Notes under the pieces: model-generated
What the model was told of the DNA's origin: nothing
Databases searched by the model: none
Seen by the model: the letters and a program-made list of their open reading frames with translations, nothing else
Source of the DNA: JBGTLA01 sp041744375
GTDB taxonomy: Bacteria; Actinomycetota; Acidimicrobiia; Spongiisociales; ZC4RG35
Assembly (NCBI GenBank): GCA_041744375.1
Contig: JBGTLA010000078.1
Span: forward strand, 1-64,000
Reading direction: 5' to 3'
Length of the DNA stretch: 64,000 nucleotides
Position numbers and translations under genes: made by a program
Shown: piece by piece, positions 16,698 to 26,086 of the stretch
Layout of the letters: every line of letters starts with the position of its first letter
Numbering within the stretch: position 1 is the first letter of the stretch

Positions 16698-17620
16698 CCC
16701 AACTCGCCTCGGGTGCCGATCGACACTCCCGGCTGGCTGAAGGTCTTGACGGACCGAACGTACCCGGCCGAGAGTCGCCGCTCGAGGCGCGTCTGGAAGA
16801 ACTGGAACACGCTGGTCAGGATCCAATACAAGGCGGCGGCGACGATGAACGCTTCGAGGGGGCGGAAATCCGCCCGTCCCATGAGTTGAGCGCGCCGGAA
16901 GATCTCCATCTGGGCGACCACCGAGCCGAGCAAGCTGATGAGGGCGGAGTCCTTCATCATGGCGATGAACTCATTGCCGGTGGGGGGGATGATGACGCGT
17001 ATCGCCTGGGGTAGGACGATGCGCCGCATACGTTGCCGATACGTCATGCCCAGGGCTTCGGCCGCTTCCACCTGACCACCACCGACCGCTTGGATGCCAG
17101 CCCGGAAGATCTCGGTCATGTAGGCCCCGTAGTTGAGGCCCAAGGCGATGGTCCCGGCCTGTATGGCGCTCAAGGTGAGGGTGCGGCGCAAGCCGAGCAT
17201 GCCGTCGGGGGCGAGTTCGGGAAGCGCCAGAAAGATGAGAAACATCTGGACGATGAGGGGGGTACCCCGAAAGAACGAGGTGTAAAAGCCCGATACTCCA
17301 TGGGCTATGGGGTTCGTCGACAACCGTCCGAGAGCGCCGAAGAGGGCCAGGATCACAGCCATGACGATGGCCACCCCGCAGATGACGATGGTCCAGGGAA
17401 GGCCCCGGAATATGAACCAGAAGTGGTCCAGCATCCATTCGACATCGAAGCCGGCGAGGGCGAAGAGGATGCCGACACCGATCAGGATGACGCCCCACAC
17501 CATGGCGAGCTTGAGGCGGAAAGGAACGCGTGCTCCGGCCAGCTCCGCTCGCTCTCTGAAACCGTGAACGACGGTGGGGGGTTGGGCCTCAGGCCCAACC
17601 CCCCTGCCGTCAGCGGTCAT
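16694..17620 (-). CDS. polar amino-acid ABC transporter, permease
   Basis: This 308-residue inner-membrane permease (HisM/GlnP type) has about five to six helices. The conserved FRGTPLIVQMFLIFLALP segment and the EAA loop EAAEALGMTYRQRMRRIVLPQA contact the ATPase. The ATG at 17620 overlaps the stop of the binding-protein gene. The first 40 residues before the first helix are cytoplasmic. A single permease gene implies a homodimer. Confidence 0.92.
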   Translation of the reverse strand: MTADGRGVGPEAQPPTVVHGFRERAELAGARVPFRLKLAMVWGVILIGVGILFALAGFDVEWMLDHFWFIFRGLPWTIVICGVAIVMAVILALFGALGRLSTNPIAHGVSGFYTSFFRGTPLIVQMFLIFLALPELAPDGMLGLRRTLTLSAIQAGTIALGLNYGAYMTEIFRAGIQAVGGGQVEAAEALGMTYRQRMRRIVLPQAIRVIIPPTGNEFIAMMKDSALISLLGSVVAQMEIFRRAQLMGRADFRPLEAFIVAAALYWILTSVFQFFQTRLERRLSAGYVRSVKTFSQPGVSIGTRGELG

Positions 17621-18468
17621 GAGGCTCTTTGTGTGAGATCGATACCGAACCATTTCTCCGACAGCTCGGTGAGCGTCCCGTCGGCGTGCATCTCGTCGAT
17701 GATCTCCGATACACGGTCCACGAACGCGTCCGGGTCGAGGCGAGAGCCGCCGTCGATGGCGGCGGCCAATGGCTCATAGAACAGGGGATCGCCCACGATC
17801 TTGATCGGGAGCCCGGCCGAGATGGCCTCCTCGAGGGTGGTGACCGAGGACATCACGGCGTCCACCCGGCCCTGGACGAGTTGCTCGATAGCAGTGGTGT
17901 CGGTGTCGGTGGTGACGATTTCGGGGTCGTCGATGACGAAATCGAACGACTCGCCGGGAATGTTGAGATTGCCCTGGAGGTAGAAGTCGTAGGTGCATGC
18001 ACCGCACACTCCGATGGTCCTACCGTCCAGATCGGTGGTGAGGTCGGTGACGGTCGTGTCATCGGCCGCCACCGCAATCACGGCAGGCGTGAAGTAGTAG
18101 GGGCTGGAGAAGTGCAACACCTCGGCCCGCTCGGGAGTGACCGTCATCGAGCCGACGCTGAGGTCCCAGCGTTCGTTCCAGTTTCCGGCTGTGATCGTCT
18201 CCCAAGCGGGAGCTTCCCAGGCCACTTCCACGCCCATCCGTTGGGCAATCTCGGTGGCTACGTCGATGTCGAAGCCTTCGTACTCACCGGTGGAGTCGTT
18301 GAGGAACGACTGGGGCGGGTAGGCCGGGTCCGTCGACACGGTGAGGACCCCGTTGGCGAGGATCGCAGCGAGAAGATCGTCATCGGCGGCGTCGTCGCCG
18401 CCACAAGCTGCCAGGGTCAAGGTCAGGACTGTGGCGATTGCCACCCACCTCGAGTGCTTAGTGCGCAT
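17617..18468 (-). CDS. polar amino-acid ABC transporter, substrate-binding lipoprotein
   Basis: This 283-residue family 3 solute-binding protein starts at ATG 18468 (18489 is an alternative). A lipoprotein signal ends at LTLAAC|GG. The mature domain shows LTVSTDPAYPPQSFLN, YEGFDIDVATEIAQRMG, the hinge region and the C-terminal LTELSEKWFGID. Two close cysteines in GVCGACTYD might form a disulfide near the second lobe. It delivers a polar amino acid to the permease. The ligand cannot be named, although acidic residues are common in the cleft. Confidence 0.9.
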   Translation of the reverse strand: MRTKHSRWVAIATVLTLTLAACGGDDAADDDLLAAILANGVLTVSTDPAYPPQSFLNDSTGEYEGFDIDVATEIAQRMGVEVAWEAPAWETITAGNWNERWDLSVGSMTVTPERAEVLHFSSPYYFTPAVIAVAADDTTVTDLTTDLDGRTIGVCGACTYDFYLQGNLNIPGESFDFVIDDPEIVTTDTDTTAIEQLVQGRVDAVMSSVTTLEEAISAGLPIKIVGDPLFYEPLAAAIDGGSRLDPDAFVDRVSEIIDEMHADGTLTELSEKWFGIDLTQRAS

Positions 18469-18492
18469 TCTGTTTGGTCTTTCTCTCATGGG

Positions 18493-18506
18493 AGCCCGCG
18501 CGGGCT
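18493..18506. promoter_or_regulatory. 14-bp GC palindrome upstream of the ABC operon
   Basis: AGCCCGCGCGGGCT is a perfect palindrome 24 bp upstream of the preferred start of the binding-protein gene. It could act as a protein-binding site or as an RNA hairpin affecting initiation. If the start were 18489 it would sit where the ribosome site should be. Confidence 0.3.
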
Positions 18507-18593
18507 TCGGGGTGTTGATGGTAACGATGTGGTCCTGGATGGTTCCAGTGAGGGGCGGCACTCATCGGAATTCTTGCGTCATCGAGCCACCCG

Positions 18594-19151
18594 TCACAGC
18601 TGGTCGTGAAGCGACGAGTCTGGCCGATGTTGGGTCAGGTCCAGGCTCTCGGTCGGGCGTCCCACCAGTGCTCCAACAACCAGACCGGCCGAGATGAGCA
18701 CGAGGTTCTTGATCACGAATTCCCCTTCGACTGTGAGCAGAAGCGGGTTCCCGCCGGAGAAGGCGACCTCGGGCAACAACACGAGAACCAGGAACGTCCC
18801 GCCGAGTTGGACGAGAAGGAGCAGGATCACCAACCGCATGGCTCGTCGCCAAGCCAAGCCGAGACCAATCACGACCTCGATCACACCCAGGACCGGGACA
18901 ACGAGTTCAGGGTCGGCGACGTACACCGTCCGCCCAACGAGGTCGTCGACAGGTGTGACCCCGAAGACCTTGAGGGCTCCAAACCAGATGAAGACCACCG
19001 CCAGCGACACGCGCAGAGCGGGAACGCTCCAACGCCGTAGCACCCCAAGGACCACCATGTCTGTCCGCTCGATGAACGTCCGCACCGTGTCACCGATTGT
19101 TGCCTGCCGGCTGCGGTCCCCCAAGTCCGGCCCGTCGCGCCGCCACGACAC
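18594..19151 (-). CDS. DoxX-like membrane protein
   Basis: This 185-residue protein has four hydrophobic helices. It begins after a basic head with LRVSLAVVFIWFGALKVFGVTPV, the usual first helix of DoxX/DoxD-like proteins, followed by GVIEVVIGLGLAWRR. The family is associated with quinone- or thiol-linked redox processes in some bacteria, but most members are uncharacterised. It lies alone between two unrelated genes. Confidence 0.7.
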   Translation of the reverse strand: MSWRRDGPDLGDRSRQATIGDTVRTFIERTDMVVLGVLRRWSVPALRVSLAVVFIWFGALKVFGVTPVDDLVGRTVYVADPELVVPVLGVIEVVIGLGLAWRRAMRLVILLLLVQLGGTFLVLVLLPEVAFSGGNPLLLTVEGEFVIKNLVLISAGLVVGALVGRPTESLDLTQHRPDSSLHDQL

Positions 19152-19202
19152 GTTCTGGTGGAGGCACGACTAGATTGCGCAGCCAGGCGGCGTGGGGAGA
19201 GT

Positions 19203-20441
19203 ATGGAGCAACCGTTCGCTCTGGGAGTCAACTACTGGCCGCGCCAGAAGGCCATGTACTGGTGGTCCGACTTCGATGCCGGCGAAGTGGCCGATGACTT
19301 CGATCTCATAGCCGACTTGGGGATGACGGCGGTGCGGGTCTTCCTCCTCTGGGAGGAGTGGCAGCCCTCGCCGGAGACGGTGGCGCTGGGGCGACTGAGA
19401 GACCTCACTGCGGTGTGCGATATGGCAGAGGAGAGAGCTCTCGGTCTCGATGTCACCTTCTTCACCGGACACATGAGTGGGCCGAACTGGGTGCCGGGTT
19501 GGTTGCTCGGACCCGGCCCCGATCCGTCGCCTCATGTCCGTCAGGTCGTGAGCGGCGGGGTGCCGACATCGAGTTCCTACCGAAACATGTTTCACGATCC
19601 CCAGGCTCTCGATGCCTCAAGACTCCTGGTGGAGACCGTGGTCGCGGCTCTGGCGGACCACGACGGGATTTGGATCTGGAATCTGGGCAACGAGCCAGAC
19701 CTGTTCGCTCACCCACGCTCCTCGAACGCCGGGAGAGATTGGGTCCGGGCGATGAGCGATGCGATCAAGGGGCTCGATGCCACCCATCCCATCACGTGCG
19801 GTCTCCACATAGAGAGTGTGTTGGCGGACAACGGCTTGCGTATCGACCAGGTCTTCGGAGAGCTGGACGTGGCGGTGATGCACGGTTACCCGATGTACTC
19901 CCCTTGGGCTGCGCATCCACTCGACCCCGACTTCATGCCCTTCCTGTGCGCGCTGGTGACGGCTCTCGCTTCCAAGCCCTGTCTGGCAGAGGAGTGGGGG
20001 GGATGCACGAACCCTTCGGGCCCCAACTCGACCACGTGGAGGTGGGAGAGCTATGGGGGGATTCCGAGAAGTCAGTTCATGGCGGGGGAGCAGGCTCTAG
20101 CCGACCATGTGGAGGCCGTCCTGCCGAAACTCGTCGAGGTCGGTGCCTCCGGGTCGCTCTTGTGGTGCTTTGCCGACTACGCCGAGGACCTGTGGAACAG
20201 ACCTCCCTGTGACGATGGGGGAGCACGGCACGAACGTCACTTCGGGCTGGTCCGTCCCGACGGTTCCTTGAAGCCGCACGCCGAGGCAGTTCGCAGGTTC
20301 GCGTCGACGGGGCCGGTCGTGCGCCCCGCGACCCGAACGGTGCGGCTGGATGTGACACCCGACGAGTACTACCGCGACCCTGAGCAGCACGCCCGTCGGC
20401 TCTACCAGGAGTTCCGTGACCGCTCCCACATCGAAATCTGA
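19203..20441 (+). CDS. glycoside hydrolase, GH5/mannanase-like TIM barrel
   Basis: This 412-residue protein starts at ATG 19203 after a GGGGAGAG site and has no signal peptide. It begins LGVNYWPRQKAMYWWSDFD. The acid/base glutamate is probably in IWNLGNEPDLF and the nucleophile in CLAEEWGG, the clan-A arrangement on strands 4 and 7. A late aromatic strand LLWCFADYAEDLW fits the barrel end. It probably acts on a beta-linked oligosaccharide in the cytoplasm. Family membership is by motif only. Confidence 0.75.
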   Translation: MEQPFALGVNYWPRQKAMYWWSDFDAGEVADDFDLIADLGMTAVRVFLLWEEWQPSPETVALGRLRDLTAVCDMAEERALGLDVTFFTGHMSGPNWVPGWLLGPGPDPSPHVRQVVSGGVPTSSSYRNMFHDPQALDASRLLVETVVAALADHDGIWIWNLGNEPDLFAHPRSSNAGRDWVRAMSDAIKGLDATHPITCGLHIESVLADNGLRIDQVFGELDVAVMHGYPMYSPWAAHPLDPDFMPFLCALVTALASKPCLAEEWGGCTNPSGPNSTTWRWESYGGIPRSQFMAGEQALADHVEAVLPKLVEVGASGSLLWCFADYAEDLWNRPPCDDGGARHERHFGLVRPDGSLKPHAEAVRRFASTGPVVRPATRTVRLDVTPDEYYRDPEQHARRLYQEFRDRSHIEI

Positions 20442-20524
20442 AGCTGGTCCACCCCCTTATTCGTTGGGGCAGGTGGCGTCAGCGTGGGACGTCAACCAAT
20501 CGCCAAGGGTGGGCACTCGGCTCT

Positions 20525-22261
20525 TCAGCGGAACTCGGTGAAGTAGCGCCCGGTGACGGGGACCGGAGGCGCGGTGTGGGAGGGCACCGGGTCGGGTGCC
20601 CTGAGGGTAGGTCGCACCTCGGATCGATAGGCCACGAGGAGGGTGACGTCATCCCGAAAGTGCCTGCCCCGCCCGGGCTCCAACAACCACTCCAACATCT
20701 CGTCCATGGAGGAGGCGTCCAACAGGTCGCCGGCCAGGCTCGAGACCGGGTCGGATTCGGTTACCCGGCCGTCGTCAGTGGCTACCTCCGTCAGCCCGTC
20801 GGTGTAGACGAGCAACAGCGTGCCGGGGAACATCGTGGCCGAGTAGTTGTCCCAGTTCCCGGCCACGGTGGGATGAAGGGCAGGGCCCGTGGGTTCGATG
20901 TTGGTCACGCCATGGGGCCCGACCATCAGGGGAGGTGGGTGGCCGGCCACGGCGCACCGGAGTCGACCGGCATCGTCGAGGTCGGCCACCACTGCCGTGG
21001 CCAACTGATCGGAATCGTCGAGGAGGGGAGGCAAACCCGCCAGGGCGACAGCAGGCGACTGGCCCGAGCGCAAGGCCTGTACCAGCGAGTCCTTCAGGCG
21101 CAGGGCAGCGACGGCGGGTATTGCTCCGTGCCCGGCGACATCGACCATGACCATTCCCAGCCGGTGGGCGTCGAGGCGTACGACGGCGTGGGCGTCACCG
21201 GCCAGGACCCCCACTTCACTGCGGCACCTGGTGGCGACCGCCAGACCGTCTATGTCGAAACTCTCGATTGTGGAAAGTTGCTGTTCGAGCACCGACACGA
21301 CCGGGGCGTTCTGGTCCAGGGCGTCACGTGCCTTGATCGCGCGTTCGAGGGCCTTGGCACGCTGGTGGTCTCGCCGGTCGAGCGTTCTGGCCAGCATGGT
21401 CGCGGCCACGAGGGAGAGGCCCGAGATGACGATCGCCATGAGGCCCATGAGCCGAGGCCGTTCCAGGATTGGTTGTGCCTGTACGATTCCGAGCATCAAG
21501 GCGGGGACGATCACGATCGCCGGGAGGCTGGCTCTGAGAACGGTGCCCCCGGGACCGGCTCCCAACACTGCCGACACCAGGCCGACGTCCCAGCGGCTCA
21601 GCAACGCAGCCGCTCCAAGGAAGACCAGGCAAACGGCCACGCTGACAGCCATCTCGCTGCGCCGCAGCGGAAACGAGCTCAGATCGCGTGCCCCGTAGAG
21701 GAAGAGGACGATCATGTGCGCGGCCAAACCCGTTGCCACGGCCGCCATCGCCTGGCCGGTGAGAACCAGTGGCCGGCGGAGGAGTGAGAGCAGGATGATG
21801 GCACCGTTGAGGATGATGAGGCACAAGAGGGTGTTGGAGGCGGGCAGCCCCCCGAAGGCATCACCAGTGATGGTGGACGGCCTCAAGAGCGAGGGGATGC
21901 TGTCGGTGGTGTTGGTTGCGAAGGCCGCCAGGAAATAGACGCTGAGCGCCGCTGCGAAGGCGGCCAGCAACGTCCCGCTCCCGCGAATGAGGGCGGAGCG
22001 GCGACCCCGGTCGAGAAGTGTAAGACGGATTGCCAATGCCGAGATGCCGAGAAGGAACCCCGACATCGGCTGAATCGGCCTGATCGTGTTCGACAGGTAC
22101 GAGTCCAGAAGTGGGCGCCGACCGGCAGCCACGTTCGTCAACTCAACGAGGACGAACACGACCACGAGGCCGGTCAACACGGAGACGATGATGGTCAGGC
22201 GCCGCTTCCAGAGGCGGTCCACGCCGGAGCCGATGTCGAGATCGTGTGTCTCGGCGCTCAT
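20525..22261 (-). CDS. membrane SpoIIE/RsbU-type serine phosphatase
   Basis: The 578-residue protein has about eight N-terminal membrane helices (residues 25-285), a short coiled linker (about 290-325) and a C-terminal PP2C-like SpoIIE domain. Metal-binding motifs are recognisable as VLAGDAHAV, MVDVAGHGAIPA, LVYTDGLTE and FRDDVTLLV. Such enzymes dephosphorylate anti-sigma-factor antagonists in partner-switching stress pathways. No RsbV or RsbW homologue lies beside it. The membrane part may sense a small molecule or membrane state. Confidence 0.85.
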   Translation of the reverse strand: MSAETHDLDIGSGVDRLWKRRLTIIVSVLTGLVVVFVLVELTNVAAGRRPLLDSYLSNTIRPIQPMSGFLLGISALAIRLTLLDRGRRSALIRGSGTLLAAFAAALSVYFLAAFATNTTDSIPSLLRPSTITGDAFGGLPASNTLLCLIILNGAIILLSLLRRPLVLTGQAMAAVATGLAAHMIVLFLYGARDLSSFPLRRSEMAVSVAVCLVFLGAAALLSRWDVGLVSAVLGAGPGGTVLRASLPAIVIVPALMLGIVQAQPILERPRLMGLMAIVISGLSLVAATMLARTLDRRDHQRAKALERAIKARDALDQNAPVVSVLEQQLSTIESFDIDGLAVATRCRSEVGVLAGDAHAVVRLDAHRLGMVMVDVAGHGAIPAVAALRLKDSLVQALRSGQSPAVALAGLPPLLDDSDQLATAVVADLDDAGRLRCAVAGHPPPLMVGPHGVTNIEPTGPALHPTVAGNWDNYSATMFPGTLLLVYTDGLTEVATDDGRVTESDPVSSLAGDLLDASSMDEMLEWLLEPGRGRHFRDDVTLLVAYRSEVRPTLRAPDPVPSHTAPPVPVTGRYFTEFR

Positions 22262-22328
22262 TTGCCCAAGGGTACCCCGGCGTCGAGGTCGGGGTCACGT
22301 GCGACCTCGACGCCGGGGTAGACGGCGA

Positions 22329-22892
22329 TCAAGCCGAGATGAGGCTCGCCTTCTCGATCCACTCGGAGATCTCGTCAATGCCAGGGAGGGTTTCGACCAC
22401 CTTGGCGGTGCGGTTGGTGGAGTCCAGCGCCTCGCGCAGGGTCTCGGGGTTGCGCCGGCGAAGCTGCTTGAGGCTGGCCACACCGGCGAGATCGAGCAGG
22501 GCGGCATAGCGGGGGCCGATCGCCTTGACCTGCATCAGGTCGGCGTGGCGTGCCCAGGTGCTCAATCGGTCCGTGTCGATGGCAGTCCTGGCGGACAGCT
22601 CTGAACGGCCCGTTCGATCTCCGGCATGGGCCCACAGGTCGGCGACCGTGTTGACGCCGGCTTCCTTGAGCTTGCTGCCTGTGCGGGCGTCGATACCGAT
22701 GACGTCGGTAACCGGGCGAGAGGCTGTGTTCGTGGCTCCCACGAGGCGGGTTCCGCCCGGGATACGCGACACTGCCCGCCGACCTTCGTCGGCTGACTGA
22801 GCGATGAACTCGTCGAGGCGTGTGTTCACCGTGCGGGCCGTCTTGGCGGCCACTCCTACTGCGGCGTAGGGAAGGGTGGTGAGTTTGGACAT
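22329..22892 (-). CDS. DUF4332/helix-hairpin-helix protein
   Basis: This 187-residue protein starts at ATG 22892 behind an AGGAGGAAG site. The first 60 residues are helical and basic. Residues about 75-165 form two HhH-type repeats, VIGIDARTGSKLKEAGVNTVADL and VKAIGPRYAALLDLAGVASLKQL, characteristic of DUF4332. The biochemical role is unknown, though HhH pairs usually bind DNA or protein. Its promoter carries four phased GCTAGC elements, so it is tightly regulated. Confidence 0.75.
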   Translation of the reverse strand: MSKLTTLPYAAVGVAAKTARTVNTRLDEFIAQSADEGRRAVSRIPGGTRLVGATNTASRPVTDVIGIDARTGSKLKEAGVNTVADLWAHAGDRTGRSELSARTAIDTDRLSTWARHADLMQVKAIGPRYAALLDLAGVASLKQLRRRNPETLREALDSTNRTAKVVETLPGIDEISEWIEKASLISA

Positions 22893-22929
22893 GGTTCTTC
22901 CTCCTGTTCGGTGGGTGATGTGTGCTCTC

Positions 22930-22981
22930 ATTATGCTAGCTGTGGCTAGCAACCTGTAATCATTTGCTAGCAACAGCTAGC
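22930..22981 (-). promoter_or_regulatory. promoter overlapped by a fourfold GCTAGC operator
   Basis: An 18-bp near-perfect inverted repeat runs from 22935-22952 to 22964-22981 with an 11-bp spacer and one mismatch. Each arm holds two GCTAGC hexamers, starting at 22935, 22945, 22966 and 22976. The 10-, 21- and 10-bp steps place all four on one DNA face. For the leftward DUF4332 gene, TTACAG (22959-22954) and CATAAT (22935-22930) with an 18-bp spacer form a plausible promoter inside the repeat. A repressor is therefore likely. The divergent reductase gene 57 bp away may share control. Confidence 0.65.
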
Positions 22982-23037
22982 GACCACAGCCGAGCGATAG
23001 TGAGGAACCGCCCGGCTCGAGGGGTACCGTTGGGGGC

Positions 23038-23781
23038 ATGATCCGAGCGCTCGACCTAATTGGAGCACCGCCGGTGGACCAGTTGTACGACCGGTTGGTG
23101 ACCGAGCCACGGCCCGCAACTGATAGGCCTTGGCTCATGGTCAACATGGTCAGCTCACTGGATGGGGCAACGGCGGTCCAGGGTGGAGCCACTGGCCTCA
23201 CCGACAGCGACGATCAGGCCATGTTGCGGGCTCTCAGAGCGACGGCAGACGTGATCTTGGTGGGGGCGTCCACTGTTCGTGCCGAAAACTACGGCCCCGT
23301 GAACCTCACAGACCACCAACGCTTCGGCCGGCTCGACTCGGGAAGATCGACCCGACCACGATTGGCGATCGTGAGCGCCAGCCTCGAGCTCGACCCGAAT
23401 TCGCGCCTGTTCTCGGACCGTACTGCCCGGCCATACGTCTTCACCGGGTCCGCCGCCGACAGCGACGAGTTGGCCGACCGTGCCGACGTGATCGCGGCGC
23501 CGTCTGCCAGGGTGGATCTACGAGAAGTCTTGGATCGCCTCTGGGCTGATGGTCACCAGATAGTCCTCTGCGAGGGCGGCCCGGCGCTGAATGCTCAGCT
23601 GGTGGCCGACGACCTCGTGGATGAGCTCGATCTCTCTATGTCGCCGCTGCTGGTCGGCGGGAATTCAAAGAGGATCCTCGACTGGAAGAGCCCCTTCGAT
23701 CCTCCAATCTCCTTCGGCCTCGACAGGGTTCTGGTGGGGGAGAGGACCGTGTTCCTCCGCTACCTCAGAGATCGGCTGTGA
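23038..23781 (+). CDS. RibD C-terminal-domain-like pyrimidine reductase
   Basis: This 247-residue protein is the stand-alone reductase type. It begins PWLMVNMVSSLDGATAVQGG and continues DVILVGASTVRAENYGP, with QIVLCEGGPALNAQLV as the NADPH/substrate region. This is the fold of the riboflavin reductase half of RibD and of dihydrofolate reductase. There is no deaminase domain or other rib gene here, so riboflavin synthesis is unproven. Its last 17 bp overlap the converging GH65 gene. Confidence 0.82.
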   Translation: MIRALDLIGAPPVDQLYDRLVTEPRPATDRPWLMVNMVSSLDGATAVQGGATGLTDSDDQAMLRALRATADVILVGASTVRAENYGPVNLTDHQRFGRLDSGRSTRPRLAIVSASLELDPNSRLFSDRTARPYVFTGSAADSDELADRADVIAAPSARVDLREVLDRLWADGHQIVLCEGGPALNAQLVADDLVDELDLSMSPLLVGGNSKRILDWKSPFDPPISFGLDRVLVGERTVFLRYLRDRL

Positions 23782-26086
23782 CCTCCTGCGTTCCGACGGT
23801 GAAACGCCGACCCCGGACGCCAATCTCGATCTTTCCGGAAACGGTCGCGAACTTGACGCGTTGGTGGTCGATCTCCACTGCCAGGACGACTCCCCGAATC
23901 TGGAGGCGGAACTTGAGTCGCCGCCACTCCTGGGGGAGATGAGGATCGAAATCGATCGAACCTCCCCTGTCTCGCATACCGGCCATTCCGTAGATGAGCG
24001 CCATCCACACCCCGCCGGCCGAAGCCAGATGGACACCGTCGGTGGTGTTGTTGTGCAGGTCGGCGAGGTCGGTGAAGAGCGCGGTTCGGAAGTACCGCAT
24101 GGCCAGGTCGGCCCTGCCGATCCCGGCGGCGACGATCGACTGCACGCATGCCGAGAGTGACGAGTCTCCGGTAGTGAGCGGATCGTAATATTCAAAGTTC
24201 GCCCTGATCAGTTCGGGATCGAAGCGGTCTTCGCACAGGAAGGTGGCCATGACCACATCGGCCTGTTTGAGGACCTGGTATCGGTATATGACGAGCGGGT
24301 GATAATGAAGCAGCAGCGGGTAGTTGTCGTCGGGAACGTTGTCGAAGTCCCATCTCTCCTTGGCGAGGAAACTCTCGTCCTGGCGGGTGATTCCGTAACC
24401 CTCGTCGTAGCCCACGAACATGTCGTTCCCATTGGTTTCCCACTCGTCGAGTTCGGCGGGATCGATGTTGAGCCGTTTGCTCAGGGCTGCCCAGCGGTCG
24501 GGATGCTCGTCACGCATCCGGCGCGAGGTCTCGGCCGCATACAGGAGATTCATCTGTGCCATGAGGTTCGTGTAGGCGTTGTCGTCGACGATCGCCGTGT
24601 ACTCGTCAGGTCCGGTGACTCCGTAGATGTGGAATGCCCCATCGCGGTGGAAGCCGAGATCGGCCCACATCCTGGCCGTCTCCACCAGTATCTCCACGCC
24701 GATATCCCACAGCAGATTTTCGTCGCCGGTCACCTCCACGTATTGACGTAGGGCGTAAGCGATGTCGGCGTTGATGTGGTACTGGGCGGTACCGGCGGCG
24801 TAGTAGGCGCTGGCCTCGATGCCGTTGATCGTTCGCCACGGAAAGAGAGCGCCTCTCACAGCAAGTTCGCTCGCTCGACGGCGCGCCTGGGGAAGCATGG
24901 AATGGCGGAACTTGAGCAGGGAGGCGGCCACATCGGGGCGCGTGTAGACGAGGAAGGGGAGAACAAAGATCTCGGTGTCCCAGAAGTAGTGGCCCTCGTA
25001 TGCCTGGCCGGTCACTCCTTTGGCGGCGATGCCGGTGCCGTTGATGTGCGCCGAGGCCTGGTGCAGTTGGAACAGGATCCACCTCACAGCCTGTTGAACG
25101 GCCTTGTCGGTACCGATGTGTATGTCGGCTGTCTCCCAGAACTTCGCCCAGGCGGTCCGATGGGCTAGAGCTGCTCCTTCGAACCCGACTGCCGCCGATG
25201 CTGACGCCACCGACTCGGTGTGGTCGATGCCGCGCTCCGACCCCGTCTCGTACACCGTGAAGACGTCGAGGGCGACCGATTCCCCTCCGGGCAGTGACAG
25301 GAAGAACTCCGTGCGAGGGTGATCGGGGTGTGGTTCGGTCTGGACTTCGGCGTGGCGGTTCAGCTCATGGGTCGATGACAGAGCCAGATTAAGATGAGAC
25401 TGCACGGTCCGATACGAAACCGACATGGTGACGTCATCGATGCGCAGGTCAGTCGGTTCCAGCACTCGGCGACCGAAGTTGCGGGCAAGCCTTGGGTCGA
25501 ACACGGGGGCTGCGGGCTCGAGATAGTCCGTGTCCTGATGATTGAGGAGACTGGTGGTCAGTTGGACCGTGGCGGGCCGGTCGACTCCCACCTCGAGGTG
25601 GGACACGACCAGTTCGGGTGAAGCCACCGACACGAAGCGGACAGAGTTGACGTTGACCGTGATTCCCGAGCGGGTCACCCACCGGTAGCGGTGTGACAGT
25701 GTGCCGGTCCTAAAGTCGAGCCGCCGGTGCCAGTTGCGTAGGTCGCTGGTGTCGAAATCGACGGCTTCGCCGTCGACCAACAGGCGAATCTCGGTGGGGT
25801 CGGGCACGTAGACGATCGTTTGACCGGCGGTGGCGAAGCCGTAGCCGGCCTCCGGGTAGATGATCGGCCACGATTCGTAGAAGCCGTTGATCAGTGCGCC
25901 GGGCTGATGGGCCGGTCGGCCCTGGTGGAGAGTCCCCCTCACCCCGAGCCACCCGTTCCCAAGTGCGAACACTGTCTCCAAGAGGGCCGTAAGCGCCGGG
26001 GTGTAGCCGGTTTCAACAATCGACCAGCGGTCGATCGGGTAGATGTGATGCGGTAGTTCTGACCCGTCGGCGTGGCGTTTCGTCAT
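23765..26086 (-). CDS. GH65 disaccharide phosphorylase
   Basis: This 773-residue protein has the full GH65 layout. The N-terminal beta-sandwich begins VETGYTPALTALLETVFALGNGWLGVRGT. The (alpha/alpha)6 barrel includes GQAYEGHYFWDTEIF. The catalytic acid is probably the Glu of YGVTGPDEYTAIVDDN, and the C-terminal sheet ends the protein. The family phosphorolyses maltose, trehalose, kojibiose or nigerose to beta-glucose-1-phosphate and glucose. The overlapping upstream beta-phosphoglucomutase gene fits that product. The exact disaccharide is not predictable. It could instead be a hydrolytic GH65, but the mutase argues for phosphorolysis. Confidence 0.9.
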   Translation of the reverse strand: MTKRHADGSELPHHIYPIDRWSIVETGYTPALTALLETVFALGNGWLGVRGTLHQGRPAHQPGALINGFYESWPIIYPEAGYGFATAGQTIVYVPDPTEIRLLVDGEAVDFDTSDLRNWHRRLDFRTGTLSHRYRWVTRSGITVNVNSVRFVSVASPELVVSHLEVGVDRPATVQLTTSLLNHQDTDYLEPAAPVFDPRLARNFGRRVLEPTDLRIDDVTMSVSYRTVQSHLNLALSSTHELNRHAEVQTEPHPDHPRTEFFLSLPGGESVALDVFTVYETGSERGIDHTESVASASAAVGFEGAALAHRTAWAKFWETADIHIGTDKAVQQAVRWILFQLHQASAHINGTGIAAKGVTGQAYEGHYFWDTEIFVLPFLVYTRPDVAASLLKFRHSMLPQARRRASELAVRGALFPWRTINGIEASAYYAAGTAQYHINADIAYALRQYVEVTGDENLLWDIGVEILVETARMWADLGFHRDGAFHIYGVTGPDEYTAIVDDNAYTNLMAQMNLLYAAETSRRMRDEHPDRWAALSKRLNIDPAELDEWETNGNDMFVGYDEGYGITRQDESFLAKERWDFDNVPDDNYPLLLHYHPLVIYRYQVLKQADVVMATFLCEDRFDPELIRANFEYYDPLTTGDSSLSACVQSIVAAGIGRADLAMRYFRTALFTDLADLHNNTTDGVHLASAGGVWMALIYGMAGMRDRGGSIDFDPHLPQEWRRLKFRLQIRGVVLAVEIDHQRVKFATVSGKIEIGVRGRRFTVGTQEVTADL

